Assembly: GCA_903895595.1 (NCBI GenBank)
Contig: CAITUP010000139.1
Coordinates: 1-50,621, forward strand
Direction: 5' to 3'
Length of the DNA stretch: 50,621 bases
DNA from: an uncultured Acetobacteraceae bacterium
Lineage (GTDB): Bacteria > Pseudomonadota > Alphaproteobacteria > Acetobacterales > Acetobacteraceae
Program-made: the position numbers and the translations under genes
Notes under the pieces: generated by a model
Databases searched by the model: none
What the model was told of the DNA's origin: nothing
What the model saw: the letters and a program-made list of their open reading frames with translations, nothing else
Shown: in pieces, positions 17,157 to 26,084 of the stretch
Layout of the letters: every line of letters starts with the position of its first letter
Position numbering within the stretch: position 1 is the first letter of the stretch

Positions 17157-17930
17157 TCAAATTGTGTTGGCGAAAGCGGCGACGCTGGCGGCAAAGGCGT
17201 CCGGCTGTTCCCAGTGCGGGTAGTGGCCGGCGTTGTCGATTGTCGTCAGTGTGGCGCCCGGAATTTCCCGCTGCCAGCCCTCGCCATAAGTGGGCGATAC
17301 GATCCCGTCGCTGTCGCCCCAGATCAGTGCGGTCGGCACGTCGATACGGTGCAGCCAGCGGCGCAGACGCGGATTGTGCATGTACGGCTTCCATCCGAAC
17401 AGCGCGAGCGACTCGCGGCCCCGAGCGATCCCCGACAATTCGGCGTCCGACAAGGACGAATAATCGATCTCCCCCTTCCCCGGATCGGCCCAGGCCTTCG
17501 CCATGAACGCCGCGCGCGCGAGGGAGTGCATGTCGGCGATGTCGCGATCCAGGTGACCGCCGATCTTGATGCCCAGCGGTGCCGCCAGAACCAGACCGGA
17601 CAGCGCGGCCGTGCTGCGCACCGCCATCTCCGCCGCGATCCAGCCGCCGAAGCAGGCGCCGACCAGCAGGGTCTTTTCCAGCTTCAGCTGCTCGATCAGG
17701 TCCAGATAGAGATAGGCGATGTCGTCCACGGTGCCGAACCAGTCCGGCAAAGCGGAGCCGCCGAAGCCGGGATGGTTGGGCGCGATGACGCGGTGCGTGC
17801 GGGCGAGGGCGTCGATCCAGGGGCGGTTGGCCTGCAGGCCTTCGCCGGGATGCAGGAACAGCAGCGGTCTGCCGGAGCCGCGTTCCTCGATTTCCAGCGC
17901 GACTCCGGAGACGGTGAGGGTGTGGCTCAT
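17157..17930 (-). CDS. Alpha/beta hydrolase with Cys at the nucleophile position (module A)
   Basis: A 257-residue alpha/beta-hydrolase-fold protein. The oxyanion region is LLFLHPGEG. The nucleophile elbow is VGACFGGWIA, giving Cys93 where most relatives have Ser; the acid/base end shows IWGDSDGIVSP and DNAGHYPHWEQP with the His. The paralogue at 44085-44858 has the same length and the elbow VGLSFGGWIA. Cys nucleophiles are known in dienelactone hydrolase, so the protein may be active with altered specificity. I chose ATG 17930 (MSHTLTVSGV) on family length. It is the first gene of the hydrolase-monooxygenase operon reading left. Confidence 0.87.
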   Translation of the reverse strand: MSHTLTVSGVALEIEERGSGRPLLFLHPGEGLQANRPWIDALARTHRVIAPNHPGFGGSALPDWFGTVDDIAYLYLDLIEQLKLEKTLLVGACFGGWIAAEMAVRSTAALSGLVLAAPLGIKIGGHLDRDIADMHSLARAAFMAKAWADPGKGEIDYSSLSDAELSGIARGRESLALFGWKPYMHNPRLRRWLHRIDVPTALIWGDSDGIVSPTYGEGWQREIPGATLTTIDNAGHYPHWEQPDAFAASVAAFANTI

Positions 17931-18230
17931 CGTGCGGTGTCCATGGGTTGTTTCCTCCGTCTTCTGCGATGTCTGGGAGTTTAGGGGTTGGGGCCTCAGG
18001 GGCAATGGGGCTGGATTTTCAGCGAATAGATTAATTTATAATCTTTTATTGAACACATAATAATCAATATCGGATTTATGCCCGATGAAGCGCATTTTAG
18101 CCTTGCGTGAATGACCGTATCTGCGCCATGCTGCGGTGCAACAAAGGTGAGGCGCTGGATCGATTGGATCGATTTCGCGTCATATGCCCGAATGGGAGGC
18201 AACGGCGTTTTCAATCGTGAAGGAGCCGTC
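17931..18230. promoter_or_regulatory. Divergent control region with AT-rich island
   Basis: About 300 bp with no gene separates the leftward hydrolase and the rightward ABC operon. A strikingly AT-rich island at about 18016-18080 stands out against GC-rich flanks and contains a perfect TATAAT at 18037-18042 on the plus strand, without a convincing -35. A tandem 9-bp repeat follows (see separate entry). GAAGGAG precedes the ATG at 18231. Confidence 0.45.
18156..18173 (+). repeat. Tandem 9-bp direct repeat, possible operator
   Basis: TGGATCGAT is repeated exactly, head to tail (18156-18164 and 18165-18173), with an ATCGAT palindrome in each copy. It lies about 60 bp before the start of the binding-protein gene of the ABC/RutA operon, a plausible position for a regulator site. 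No regulator is identified. Confidence 0.4.
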
Positions 18231-19526
18231 ATGCCCAGCCACCCCCGTACACCCGCCCTGTCGCGTCGCCGTCTGCTGAAAACCGCCGCCGCCACCGTGG
18301 GCGCCGCCGCCGGTTCCGGCACTTTGACCGGTTTCCCCACCATCTGGGCACAAAACATCAAAGATGTCGTGCTCCGCCACGCCGGCCCGCCCGTCACCGC
18401 CATCCCCGCCATCGCCGAACAGGCGACGAAGGACCTCGGGTTCACCGTCACCATGCAGGCGACGGAGCAGGGCGATCTGCTCAACCGCTTCCTGTCGCAA
18501 TCCACCTCGATGGACTGCGCCGATGTCAGCATCACCTACCTGAAATACCTCGTCGGCCGGAACGTGTTGCAGGCCATTCCGCTGTCCAAGGTGAAACACT
18601 GGGACAAAACCATCCCCCTGTTCACCAAAAGCGAATATCCCGACGGCCGCAAAGCCCCGCAGCAAGGCACCGCGCCCTACACCGTGCTGTATGCCACCGG
18701 CCCCGACGGGCAAAAATTCCACGAAGGCCCCTCCGACTGGCTCACCGGCGTCCCAACCGTCACCAACGCCGATACGCTCGGCATTCGCCCCGACCTCGTG
18801 GGCCGCAAGATCGCCAGCTGGGCCGATCTGCTGGCGCCGGAATTCAAAGGCAAAGCCGCCTTGCAGGATCAGCCCAGCGTCGGCGTGATCGACGTCGCTC
18901 TGGCGCTGGAGGCGCGGGGTGACATCAAGTACGGCAACAAAGGCAACATGACCAAGGCGGAGATCGACAAAACCATCTCCACCATGATGGACATCAAGCG
19001 CAGCGGCCATTTCCGCTCGTTCTGGACGTCGTTCGACCAATCTGTGAACCTGATGGCATCGGGCGAGGTGGTCATTCAGTCCATGTGGTCGCCGGCCGTC
19101 GCTTCGGTCCGCTCCCGCGGCGTCGCCTGCACATACCAGCCCCTGAAGGAAGGCTTCCGCGGCTGGGGCTACACGCTGGGCGTGATGAAACATGTCGACG
19201 GGCTGAAGCTGGATTGCTTCAACGAATACATGACCTGGTACACAAGCGGGTTCGAGGGCGCCTTCATCGCCCGTCAGGGCTACTACGCCGCGCAACCGGA
19301 AAACGCCCGCAAGTTCATGACGGAAGCCGAGTGGGACTATTGGTACGGCGGCAAACCGGCCGCCACCGACATCATGAATCCCTACGGCAAGTTGATGGAA
19401 AAAGCCGGCAACACCCGCGACGGCGGCGCCTTCTGGGACCGGCTGGGCAATATCGCGGTATGGAATTCCGTGATGGATGAGGATCGGTACCTGACCCGCA
19501 AATGGGCCGAATTCATCACGTCCTGA
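18231..19526 (+). CDS. ABC transporter substrate-binding protein, PotD/spermidine-type
   Basis: A 431-residue periplasmic binding protein of the polyamine/iron-type family (SBP_bac_8-like). A twin-arginine signal ([15 protein letters not shown]) is followed by an Ala/Gly-rich hydrophobic stretch. Mature segments such as [19 protein letters not shown] and [19 protein letters not shown] fit the family. The ATG at 18231 has GAAGGAG upstream. It is the first gene of a five-gene operon with a RutA-like monooxygenase, two permeases and an ATPase, all the same strand with tiny gaps or overlaps. The ligand may therefore be an N-heterocycle or amide that the monooxygenase attacks, rather than a polyamine. 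Confidence 0.88.
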   Translation: MPSHPRTPALSRRRLLKTAAATVGAAAGSGTLTGFPTIWAQNIKDVVLRHAGPPVTAIPAIAEQATKDLGFTVTMQATEQGDLLNRFLSQSTSMDCADVSITYLKYLVGRNVLQAIPLSKVKHWDKTIPLFTKSEYPDGRKAPQQGTAPYTVLYATGPDGQKFHEGPSDWLTGVPTVTNADTLGIRPDLVGRKIASWADLLAPEFKGKAALQDQPSVGVIDVALALEARGDIKYGNKGNMTKAEIDKTISTMMDIKRSGHFRSFWTSFDQSVNLMASGEVVIQSMWSPAVASVRSRGVACTYQPLKEGFRGWGYTLGVMKHVDGLKLDCFNEYMTWYTSGFEGAFIARQGYYAAQPENARKFMTEAEWDYWYGGKPAATDIMNPYGKLMEKAGNTRDGGAFWDRLGNIAVWNSVMDEDRYLTRKWAEFITS

Positions 19527-19543
19527 ACGAAGGAGTTCGTACC

Positions 19544-20625
<1,082 letters not shown>

Positions 20626-20626
<1 letters not shown>

Positions 20627-21546
20627 TGGGCACGACGACCGCGTCCCCTATTTTCGCGGCGGAACGGCGCATGGCGTGGCCGCGCCTTCGCTTCCCGGCC
20701 TGGGCCGTATCCTGGCTCCAGGTCGGGCCGATGATGCTGATATTGTCGGTGCTGTTCGCGCTGCCGACGTTTCTGTTCCTGGCTGTCAGCTTCTTCGACT
20801 ACGACCGCACAGGCATATATCCGGCGTTCATGCTGGACAATTACAAGGAGCTTTTGTCCACGCCGTCCACATGGCGCGTCTACGTCAGCTCCCTGAAATT
20901 CGCCGTCATCGTCTGGGCGATTACGCTGGGACTGGGATTCAATGTCGCCTATTTCCTGGTGTTCCATATCCGCAATTCCATGCTCCGCACGGTCCTGTTC
21001 CTTCTGTGCGCGATTCCGTTCTGGACATCGGGGATTATCAGGGCAATCGCCTGGGTGCCTTTCCTGGGCCGCAATGGGGCTTTCAACCAGATACTGATGG
21101 CATTGGGCGTCACGCAGCGGCCCCTCGAGTTTCTACTGTTTTCCGATTTCGCCGTGATCGTCACCTACGTTCACCTGTTCACCCTGCTGATGATCGGCCC
21201 CATCGCCAATTCCCTGTCGAAGATCGATCCGGCACTGATCGAGGCCGCGCGCGATGCCGGCGCCAGCCGCTGGCGGACGATGACGGACGTGGTCATTCCG
21301 CTGTCGAAGACCGGTATCGCGCTGGGGTCGTTGCTCGTGTTCACGCAGGTCATGGGCGACTATTTCGTGGTGAAGACCATGAGCGGGGGGCAGAGCGCAT
21401 CGATCGTATCGATGTTGTCGACCGAAATTCAGGCGATGCAATACCCGCCGGCTTCGGCCAACGCGATGGTGCTGGTGATATTCGTCGCCATCATGGTTGC
21501 GTTGATGATGCGTGTCGTCGATGTCCGTAAGGAACTGGTGAAATGA
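20626..21546 (+). CDS. ABC transporter permease, PotB-type
   Basis: A 306-residue inner-membrane permease with about six transmembrane segments; the first (MMLILSVLFALPTFLFLAVS) is followed by a periplasmic loop with YDRTGIYP. The cytoplasmic EAA loop that contacts the ATPase is visible: EAARDAGASRWRTMTDVVIP. Its ATG overlaps the RutA-like stop (TGATG), and its own TGA overlaps the next start (ATGA), so translation of the transporter is coupled to the monooxygenase. It pairs with the second permease and the PotA-like ATPase to import the ligand of the first gene's binding protein. Confidence 0.92.
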
Positions 21547-22406
21547 TTGTCGGTGGACCAAGCAAGGCAGGGGCGGTCACCGAACGCAGGCCGTGGACGT
21601 TTTATGCGTTGGCAGGGATTTTCTGTCTGTATATGGCGTTCCTTTACGGACCGATGCTGGTGATTTACCTGCTGTCCTTCCAAGGGGAGAACGGTGGGGT
21701 GACGTTCCCGATGGTCGGGACTTCCACGGTCTGGTTTCAGGACATCGTGAAGCCCGGCCAGATGGCGAATATTCCGGTGTCGTTCTCACGGTCGATGGGT
21801 CTGGCCTCGGTCGTCAGTATTATCACGGTGGTGTTCGCTGTCGCGGCCGGCCTCGGGTTCCGGCGGCGGTTTCCGGGTTCTGGCGTCGTGTTCTATCTGG
21901 CGGTCGCCAGTCTGGTGATGCCCAGCCTGTTGGTCGGCTTCGGCATCGGCCTGGGATTTCAGTTCCTCGGCTGGGAAACCAGCATGTTCACCTCGGCGCT
22001 GGGCGCGCAACTGACCTGGACTCTGCCGTTCGGACTGTTCGCCATGTTCGCGGTGGTGAACCGGTTCAATCGGTCGTGGGAGGAAGCGGCGACAGATTTG
22101 GGAGCCAGCGCGTTCCAGCGTCTGCGGCATGTGACGCTGCCGATCCTGTTGCCCGGCATTATCGGCGTCGCGATGGGCGCGTTCACGCTGTCCTACGACG
22201 AATATGCCCGCACGACCTTGACCATCGGCACGAAAAACACCCTGCCGCTGGAGATTTACGCCCTGATTTCGTCCGCCACGTCGCCCACTCTGTTCGCGAT
22301 CGGGACTTTGACGACCGGCGGATCGTTCCTGGCGATCGGTGTCACCTTGGTTCTGGTGCTGCGCATGCAAAAGCGCCGCACCGCCGCTTCCTTGAAGGTA
22401 GGTTGA
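21543..22406 (+). CDS. ABC transporter permease, PotC-type
   Basis: A 287-residue permease, partner of the preceding one. Hydrophobic segments are clear, such as LAGIFCLYMAFLYGPMLVIY near the N-terminus and GTLTTGGSFLAIGVTLVLVL at the C-terminus. The EAA-like loop reads EEAATDLGASAFQRLRHVTLP. The ATG overlaps the previous stop (ATGA, 21543-21546). The order binding protein, monooxygenase, PotB, PotC, ATPase differs from the usual polyamine operon only by the inserted flavin enzyme and the position of the ATPase. Confidence 0.92.
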   Translation: MIVGGPSKAGAVTERRPWTFYALAGIFCLYMAFLYGPMLVIYLLSFQGENGGVTFPMVGTSTVWFQDIVKPGQMANIPVSFSRSMGLASVVSIITVVFAVAAGLGFRRRFPGSGVVFYLAVASLVMPSLLVGFGIGLGFQFLGWETSMFTSALGAQLTWTLPFGLFAMFAVVNRFNRSWEEAATDLGASAFQRLRHVTLPILLPGIIGVAMGAFTLSYDEYARTTLTIGTKNTLPLEIYALISSATSPTLFAIGTLTTGGSFLAIGVTLVLVLRMQKRRTAASLKVG

Positions 22407-22407
22407 T

Positions 22408-23397
22408 ATGGATACGCGTTTCGATGTGGAGTTGATCGAGGTCAGCAAGCGCTATGGCGCGACTTTGGCCGTGGATGCCATTTCGCTCCGCATTCCCGCT
22501 GCCAGCTATTGCTGCCTGCTGGGTCCCTCCGGCTGCGGCAAAACCACCACCCTACGCATGATCGCGGGGCATGAGGCGATTTCGTCCGGCGACATCCTGA
22601 TCCAGGGTCAGAACATTTCCGAACTGGCGCCGGTGCGGCGCGGCACGGCAATGATGTTCCAAAGCTACGCATTGTTCCCGCATTTGAATTGCCTGGACAA
22701 CGTCGCGTTCAGCCTCAAAATGCGCGGTGTTGGCAAGGCGGAACGGCACGCCAAGGCGCGGGAGTTCCTCGACCTCGTGCAGATGGCGGATTTCGCGCAA
22801 CGTTTGCCGGCGCAACTCTCGGGTGGGCAACAGCAGCGGGTGGCGTTGGCACGGGCGTTGATCATGCGGCCGAAAGTGCTGCTGCTGGACGAACCGCTGT
22901 CGGCGCTCGACCCCTTCCTGCGGATCAAGGTGCGGGAGGAGCTGAAGCGTCTGCAACGCGAATTGGGCATCACCTTCGTACACGTGACCCACAGCCAGGA
23001 CGAAGCCATGGCGCTGGCCGACATGATGGTGGTGATGCAGGACGGGCACATCCGCCAAAGCGGCTCCCCGCGCGAGGTGTTCGAGAAACCCGTCAGCCCC
23101 TTCATCGCCCGCTTCATTGGCAGCCATAACGTCCTGTCCGGCCCCTCCGGCCCGATCGCGATCCGCGCCGATCGTTGCCGGCTCGGCGTGCCCGGCGAGG
23201 GCCCATTCGTCAGCGGGCGGATCACGGCGGTGGAATACCAGGGCGCGATGGTGCGCGTCGCGATGATGACCGATCTCGGGCCGGAAGCGGCGGCGCTGAT
23301 GCCGGACCGGGATTTCTACGCCGATCCCGTCGGCCCCGGCGACCCCGCCACGCTGATTTGGGCGGAACGGGATGCGCACGTCATGATGGAGGCGTAA
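22408..23397 (+). CDS. ABC transporter ATP-binding protein, PotA-type
   Basis: A 329-residue ATPase energising the two permeases. Walker A is GPSGCGKTTT (from residue 39), the Q-loop is MMFQSYALFPH, the signature is LSGGQQQRVALARAL (137-151) and Walker B is VLLLDEP (about 157-163), followed by the switch His in FVHVTHSQDEAMALAD. A C-terminal TOBE-like regulatory domain follows (about residues 250-329, IRADRCRLGVPGEG, ITAVEYQGAMVRV). The ATG at 22408 is one base after the permease stop, so it is co-transcribed and probably coupled. It is the last gene of the transporter/RutA-like operon. Confidence 0.94.
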   Translation: MDTRFDVELIEVSKRYGATLAVDAISLRIPAASYCCLLGPSGCGKTTTLRMIAGHEAISSGDILIQGQNISELAPVRRGTAMMFQSYALFPHLNCLDNVAFSLKMRGVGKAERHAKAREFLDLVQMADFAQRLPAQLSGGQQQRVALARALIMRPKVLLLDEPLSALDPFLRIKVREELKRLQRELGITFVHVTHSQDEAMALADMMVVMQDGHIRQSGSPREVFEKPVSPFIARFIGSHNVLSGPSGPIAIRADRCRLGVPGEGPFVSGRITAVEYQGAMVRVAMMTDLGPEAAALMPDRDFYADPVGPGDPATLIWAERDAHVMMEA

Positions 23398-23412
23398 GCC
23401 CGCGTTGACTCG

Positions 23413-23455
23413 GTCTGGAGGCGGTTCCTACGATCCCCTCCAGACGGAGGAACCG
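23413..23455 (+). promoter_or_regulatory. Alternative hairpins at operon end and next start
   Basis: Two inverted repeats interlock. Arms GTCTGGAGG (23413-23421) and CCTCCAGAC (23437-23445) form a 9-bp stem. Arms CGGTTCC (23422-23428) and GGAACCG (23449-23455) form a 7-bp stem that hides part of the GGAGG site of the ATG at 23456. The linkers are too short for both at once, so they would be mutually exclusive. The first may also act as an end hairpin for the ABC operon, although no T-tract follows. Confidence 0.4.
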
Positions 23456-23788
23456 ATGGACGATTTCCCGGAAGCCGAGGAACTGGAACGCGCCGCCGCG
23501 TGGCGCCTGCGCAAGGTGGACGCCGACCCGGCGGATCGCGTCAGCGCTGCCGCCGCCGAGACGTTGCAGGCGATCGCCGATGATCTGCGCGCCAACGGCA
23601 CGACGCCTCTCGTCGCCGAATACCGCTGTATTTGCAATTGGCTGGCGGAGTCCGACGGCATCGAAGACTTCAATATATTCGCGCATGAATACCGTGTGGA
23701 GATCGGCACTACCCATGCCCCGGCGAACGGTGAAGCATACATACGTGCGTTGATGACACTGGCAAAAGACGCATTCGGCGCGCCTTGA
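23456..23788 (+). CDS. Hypothetical protein, 110 aa
   Basis: A small soluble protein I do not recognise. It is rich in Ala, Asp and Glu with a predicted largely helical N-terminal half (PEAEELERAAAWRLRKVDAD), then AEYRCICNWLAESDGIEDFN and a helical end. No signal peptide or membrane segment is seen. The start is well supported by ACGGAGGAACCG before the ATG. It follows the ABC operon on the same strand but behind its own hairpin region, so it may be separately expressed. Confidence 0.65.
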   Translation: MDDFPEAEELERAAAWRLRKVDADPADRVSAAAAETLQAIADDLRANGTTPLVAEYRCICNWLAESDGIEDFNIFAHEYRVEIGTTHAPANGEAYIRALMTLAKDAFGAP

Positions 23789-23811
23789 ACGGCTGTTACA
23801 AAAATCCTGTG

Positions 23812-23821
23812 TACACGTGTA
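23812..23821. promoter_or_regulatory. TACACGTGTA palindrome, possible operator
   Basis: A perfect 10-bp palindrome overlapping a second one (GTGTACAC, 23809-23816) in the AT-rich 110-bp gap before the coiled-coil gene. The position suits a regulator site; no cognate factor is known. Confidence 0.3.
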
Positions 23822-23898
23822 TGAATCTTGGTTTTGTTAACCCTTTACTAGGGATTTGCTGGTGGACTGTCCGGGCAACACAGCAGTAGAGTCCTGAC

Positions 23899-24372
23899 AT
23901 GAACGCAGTTCCGTTCGACACTTTGAAGCTTGCCCGCGGGTTGGAAGCAGCCGGAATGTCCCCGGTGTCGGCCAGCACCATGGCGCACGCACTGGCGGAG
24001 GCCATGACTGACGCAGATATCGCGACCAAAGGCGACATGACCCTGCTCCGCACAGAGCTGAAGGGCGATATCGCGCAGTTTCGGTCCGAAGTCGCGGGCC
24101 AATTTGCGCGGGTTGATGGAGAGTTCGCCAAAGTGCGGCTGGAAATCGCGGCGGCACGTTCGGAAACCAAATCAGATACCGCCGCGTTGCGTGCCGATCT
24201 AAAAGCCGACATTGCCGGGCTGCGTTCGGACTCCAAAGCCGCCATCGCCGGCCTCGCAACCTCCATCGAGTTGCTCCGCCGCGACATGACCATCAAGCTC
24301 GGCAGCCTGATCTTCCTTGCCGCCGGCCTGATCGTCGCCGCGATGCGCCTGCTGCCGCCGGCGCATTTCTAA
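23899..24372 (+). CDS. DUF1640/CCDC90-like coiled-coil membrane protein
   Basis: A 157-residue protein with the layout of bacterial DUF1640 proteins. The N-terminal motif is FDTLKLARGLEAAGMSPVSA, with a helical ALAEAMTDADIATKGDM. A long heptad-like helix (about residues 48-125, with repeats such as RTELKGDIAQFRSEV and RADLKADIAGLRSD) follows, and a C-terminal transmembrane segment (SLIFLAAGLIVAAMRLL) anchors it. Function is unknown; relatives include mitochondrial MCUR1-type proteins. It meets the minus-strand dehydroquinase-like gene tail to tail with no spacer. Confidence 0.8.
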   Translation: MNAVPFDTLKLARGLEAAGMSPVSASTMAHALAEAMTDADIATKGDMTLLRTELKGDIAQFRSEVAGQFARVDGEFAKVRLEIAAARSETKSDTAALRADLKADIAGLRSDSKAAIAGLATSIELLRRDMTIKLGSLIFLAAGLIVAAMRLLPPAHF

Positions 24373-24804
24373 CTACTTCTTCAGCATGTCCCGCAGGCCG
24401 CGCAGCGCCAGATAATACCCAGCCACCCCGAACCCCGCGACAACTCCACGGCTCACCGCCACCGTGTCCGAAGCCGGCCCGCGCCGCATCGGGTTCGAAA
24501 TATGCATCTCGATCGTCGGGAACCGCACCTGACCGATCGCCGCCGTCAGCGCCGGATACCCGCGGGAGAACCCGGCCGGATTGAAGATCGCGGCATCGAA
24601 ATCCCCGTCGTTGGCGGCATACAGCTTGTTGACGACCTCGCCCTCGATGTTCGAGTGGAAAATCTCGATCTCCACGCCCAGCTCCTTGGCGTATTCCTGA
24701 ATGTGGGCATCGTATTCCGGCAGCGTCATGGTGCCGAAAATCTCGGTCTGGACCTTGCCGCGCATGTTCATGCCGGCGCCGTGGATGACGAGGATCTTGG
24801 TCAT
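24373..24804 (-). CDS. Type II dehydroquinase-like protein with altered active site
   Basis: A 143-residue protein with the flavodoxin-like fold of AroQ. Compare ILVIHGAGMNMRG with the usual ILVLNGPNLNLLG, HSNIEGEVVN with SNHEGELID, and IEMHISN and VAGFGVAGYYLAL with the family equivalents. Against the Mycobacterium tuberculosis enzyme, His101, Glu99 and Asn75 remain. However, the catalytic Tyr24 position is Phe23, His81 is Arg, and Asp88 is Ala. Loss of the Tyr and Asp that set up proton abstraction argues against true 3-dehydroquinate dehydratase activity. It follows a TPR protein gene by 18 bp and may be co-transcribed with it. Confidence 0.8.
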   Translation of the reverse strand: MTKILVIHGAGMNMRGKVQTEIFGTMTLPEYDAHIQEYAKELGVEIEIFHSNIEGEVVNKLYAANDGDFDAAIFNPAGFSRGYPALTAAIGQVRFPTIEMHISNPMRRGPASDTVAVSRGVVAGFGVAGYYLALRGLRDMLKK

Positions 24805-24822
24805 GGTCTTCTCCCTTTATGG

Positions 24823-25332
24823 TCAGCCGAGCAGCAGCAGGTTGCGGGCGACCGATTTGGTGGTGGTGTGATCGGGGCCGAGGGCCTCGGTATAAATGCG
24901 CAAGGACCATTGCAGCGCGGTACGGGCGGAATAATTGTCGCCCATGTCGCGCAGCACGCCGGCAAGGTTGTTCACGTCGCGCGCGACATGCGTATGGTTG
25001 TTGCCGAAATGCGATTCGTCGATCGACAGCGCACGCTCGAACGCGTTATGCGCGGCGTCCAGATCGCCGATGTCGTGCAACACGAGACCCAGATGGTTGA
25101 TGTCGGTCGCGGTATCCGGGTGTTCGGCGCCCAGGGTTTCGGTGTGGATGGCGATCGCGCGGCGCAACAGCGCCTGGGCGTCTTCCATCTCCCCCAGTTC
25201 GTGCGTGACCCGGCCGAGGTCGCGCAAAGCGAGGCCGACATCCGCATCGTCCGAACCGCGTTCGCGCTGCAAATTCTCCAGGGCGAATTCCATGCTGGCG
25301 CGCGTCGCGCGCAGTTCTTCGGTCGAGGCCAT
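24823..25332 (-). CDS. Tetratricopeptide-repeat protein
   Basis: A 169-residue protein made of about four kinesin-light-chain-type TPR units of roughly 42 residues, such as VGLALRDLGRVTHELGEMED, DTATDINHLGLVLHDIGDLD and HVARDVNNLAGVLRDMGDNY, with intervening helices (ALLRRAIAIHTETLG, AFERALSIDESHFG). It is cytoplasmic, with no signal or enzymatic domain, and probably a protein-binding scaffold. It lies between sodB and the dehydroquinase-like gene on the same strand, but the sodB terminator upstream implies its own promoter or read-through. The partner is unknown. Confidence 0.82.
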   Translation of the reverse strand: MASTEELRATRASMEFALENLQRERGSDDADVGLALRDLGRVTHELGEMEDAQALLRRAIAIHTETLGAEHPDTATDINHLGLVLHDIGDLDAAHNAFERALSIDESHFGNNHTHVARDVNNLAGVLRDMGDNYSARTALQWSLRIYTEALGPDHTTTKSVARNLLLLG

Positions 25333-25346
25333 GGTGGAATTCCCGT

Positions 25347-25379
25347 AAGAAAACCGGACGGAGGCATCCCCCCGTCCGG
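25347..25379 (-). terminator. Rho-independent terminator of sodB
   Basis: An 8-bp perfect GC-rich stem (CCGGACGG at 25354-25361, CCGTCCGG at 25372-25379) is followed on the minus strand by TTTTCTT. It lies 14 bp past the sodB stop and is the cleanest intrinsic terminator in the window. Confidence 0.85.
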
Positions 25380-25392
25380 CGTCGCGAAGGTC

Positions 25393-25986
25393 TTAGAGCT
25401 GAGACGCGGCGTATTCGTAGTTCGCCAGGTTATCCAGCCAGTTTTGCAGGAAGTCCGGACGACGGTTACGGAAATCGACGTAGTAGGCATGTTCCCACAC
25501 ATCGACGACCATCAGCGTCTTGCCTTCGCCGGAGGCCAGCGGGCTGCCGGCGTTCGGGGACTTCGTGATCTTCAGCTTGCCGTCGTTGCCCAGGATCAGC
25601 CATGCCCAGCCGGAGCCGAACTGCGTGATGCCGGCCTGCTTGAAGGCTTCCTTGAAGGCGGCGACGCTGCCGAAATCTTCGTTGATTTTGGTTTCCAGCT
25701 TGCCCGGAATGCCGCCGCCCGTCGGGCTCAGCGACAGCCAGTACATGTTGTGGTTCCAGATCTGGCCGGCATTGTTGAACAGCGGCCCACCGGCGGCGGC
25801 GGACGACTTCACGATGTCTTCCAGCGATTTGCCGGCCAATGAGGCGTCGGCCGCCACGAAGCCGTTCAGCGCCGTGACATACGCCTGATGGTGCTTGCCA
25901 TAGTGGATGTCGAGGGTTTCTTCGCACATCCCCTTCGCCGCGAGGGCGGAGTGGCTGTAGTTCAGTTTTGGCAGTTCGAAAGCCAT
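25393..25986 (-). CDS. sodB: Superoxide dismutase, Fe/Mn family
   Basis: A 197-residue superoxide dismutase converting superoxide to oxygen and hydrogen peroxide in the cytoplasm. The four metal ligands are His28 (DIHYGKHH), His79 (IWNHNMYW), Asp162 and His166 (DVWEHAYY). The AGQIWNHNMYW segment and overall length fit the alphaproteobacterial iron type, though the metal cannot be proven from sequence. The start ATG at 25986 has GGAGGATCCAAT upstream. A strong terminator follows, so it is probably monocistronic. Confidence 0.96.
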   Translation of the reverse strand: MAFELPKLNYSHSALAAKGMCEETLDIHYGKHHQAYVTALNGFVAADASLAGKSLEDIVKSSAAAGGPLFNNAGQIWNHNMYWLSLSPTGGGIPGKLETKINEDFGSVAAFKEAFKQAGITQFGSGWAWLILGNDGKLKITKSPNAGSPLASGEGKTLMVVDVWEHAYYVDFRNRRPDFLQNWLDNLANYEYAASQL

Positions 25987-26084
25987 ATTGGATCCTCCGT
26001 GTGACGGTCAGCGGCGGGGTTGTAGGGTTCCTGCCGCGATAGGGCAATCTCGCACAACCGCCCGATCCGCGCCACCATGTCCGC

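Noticed and set aside
23413..23455. H-type pseudoknot
   Set aside because: The stems interlock, but the connecting loops are 0, 8 and 3 bases long, too short to cross 7- and 9-bp helices; alternative hairpins are more likely.
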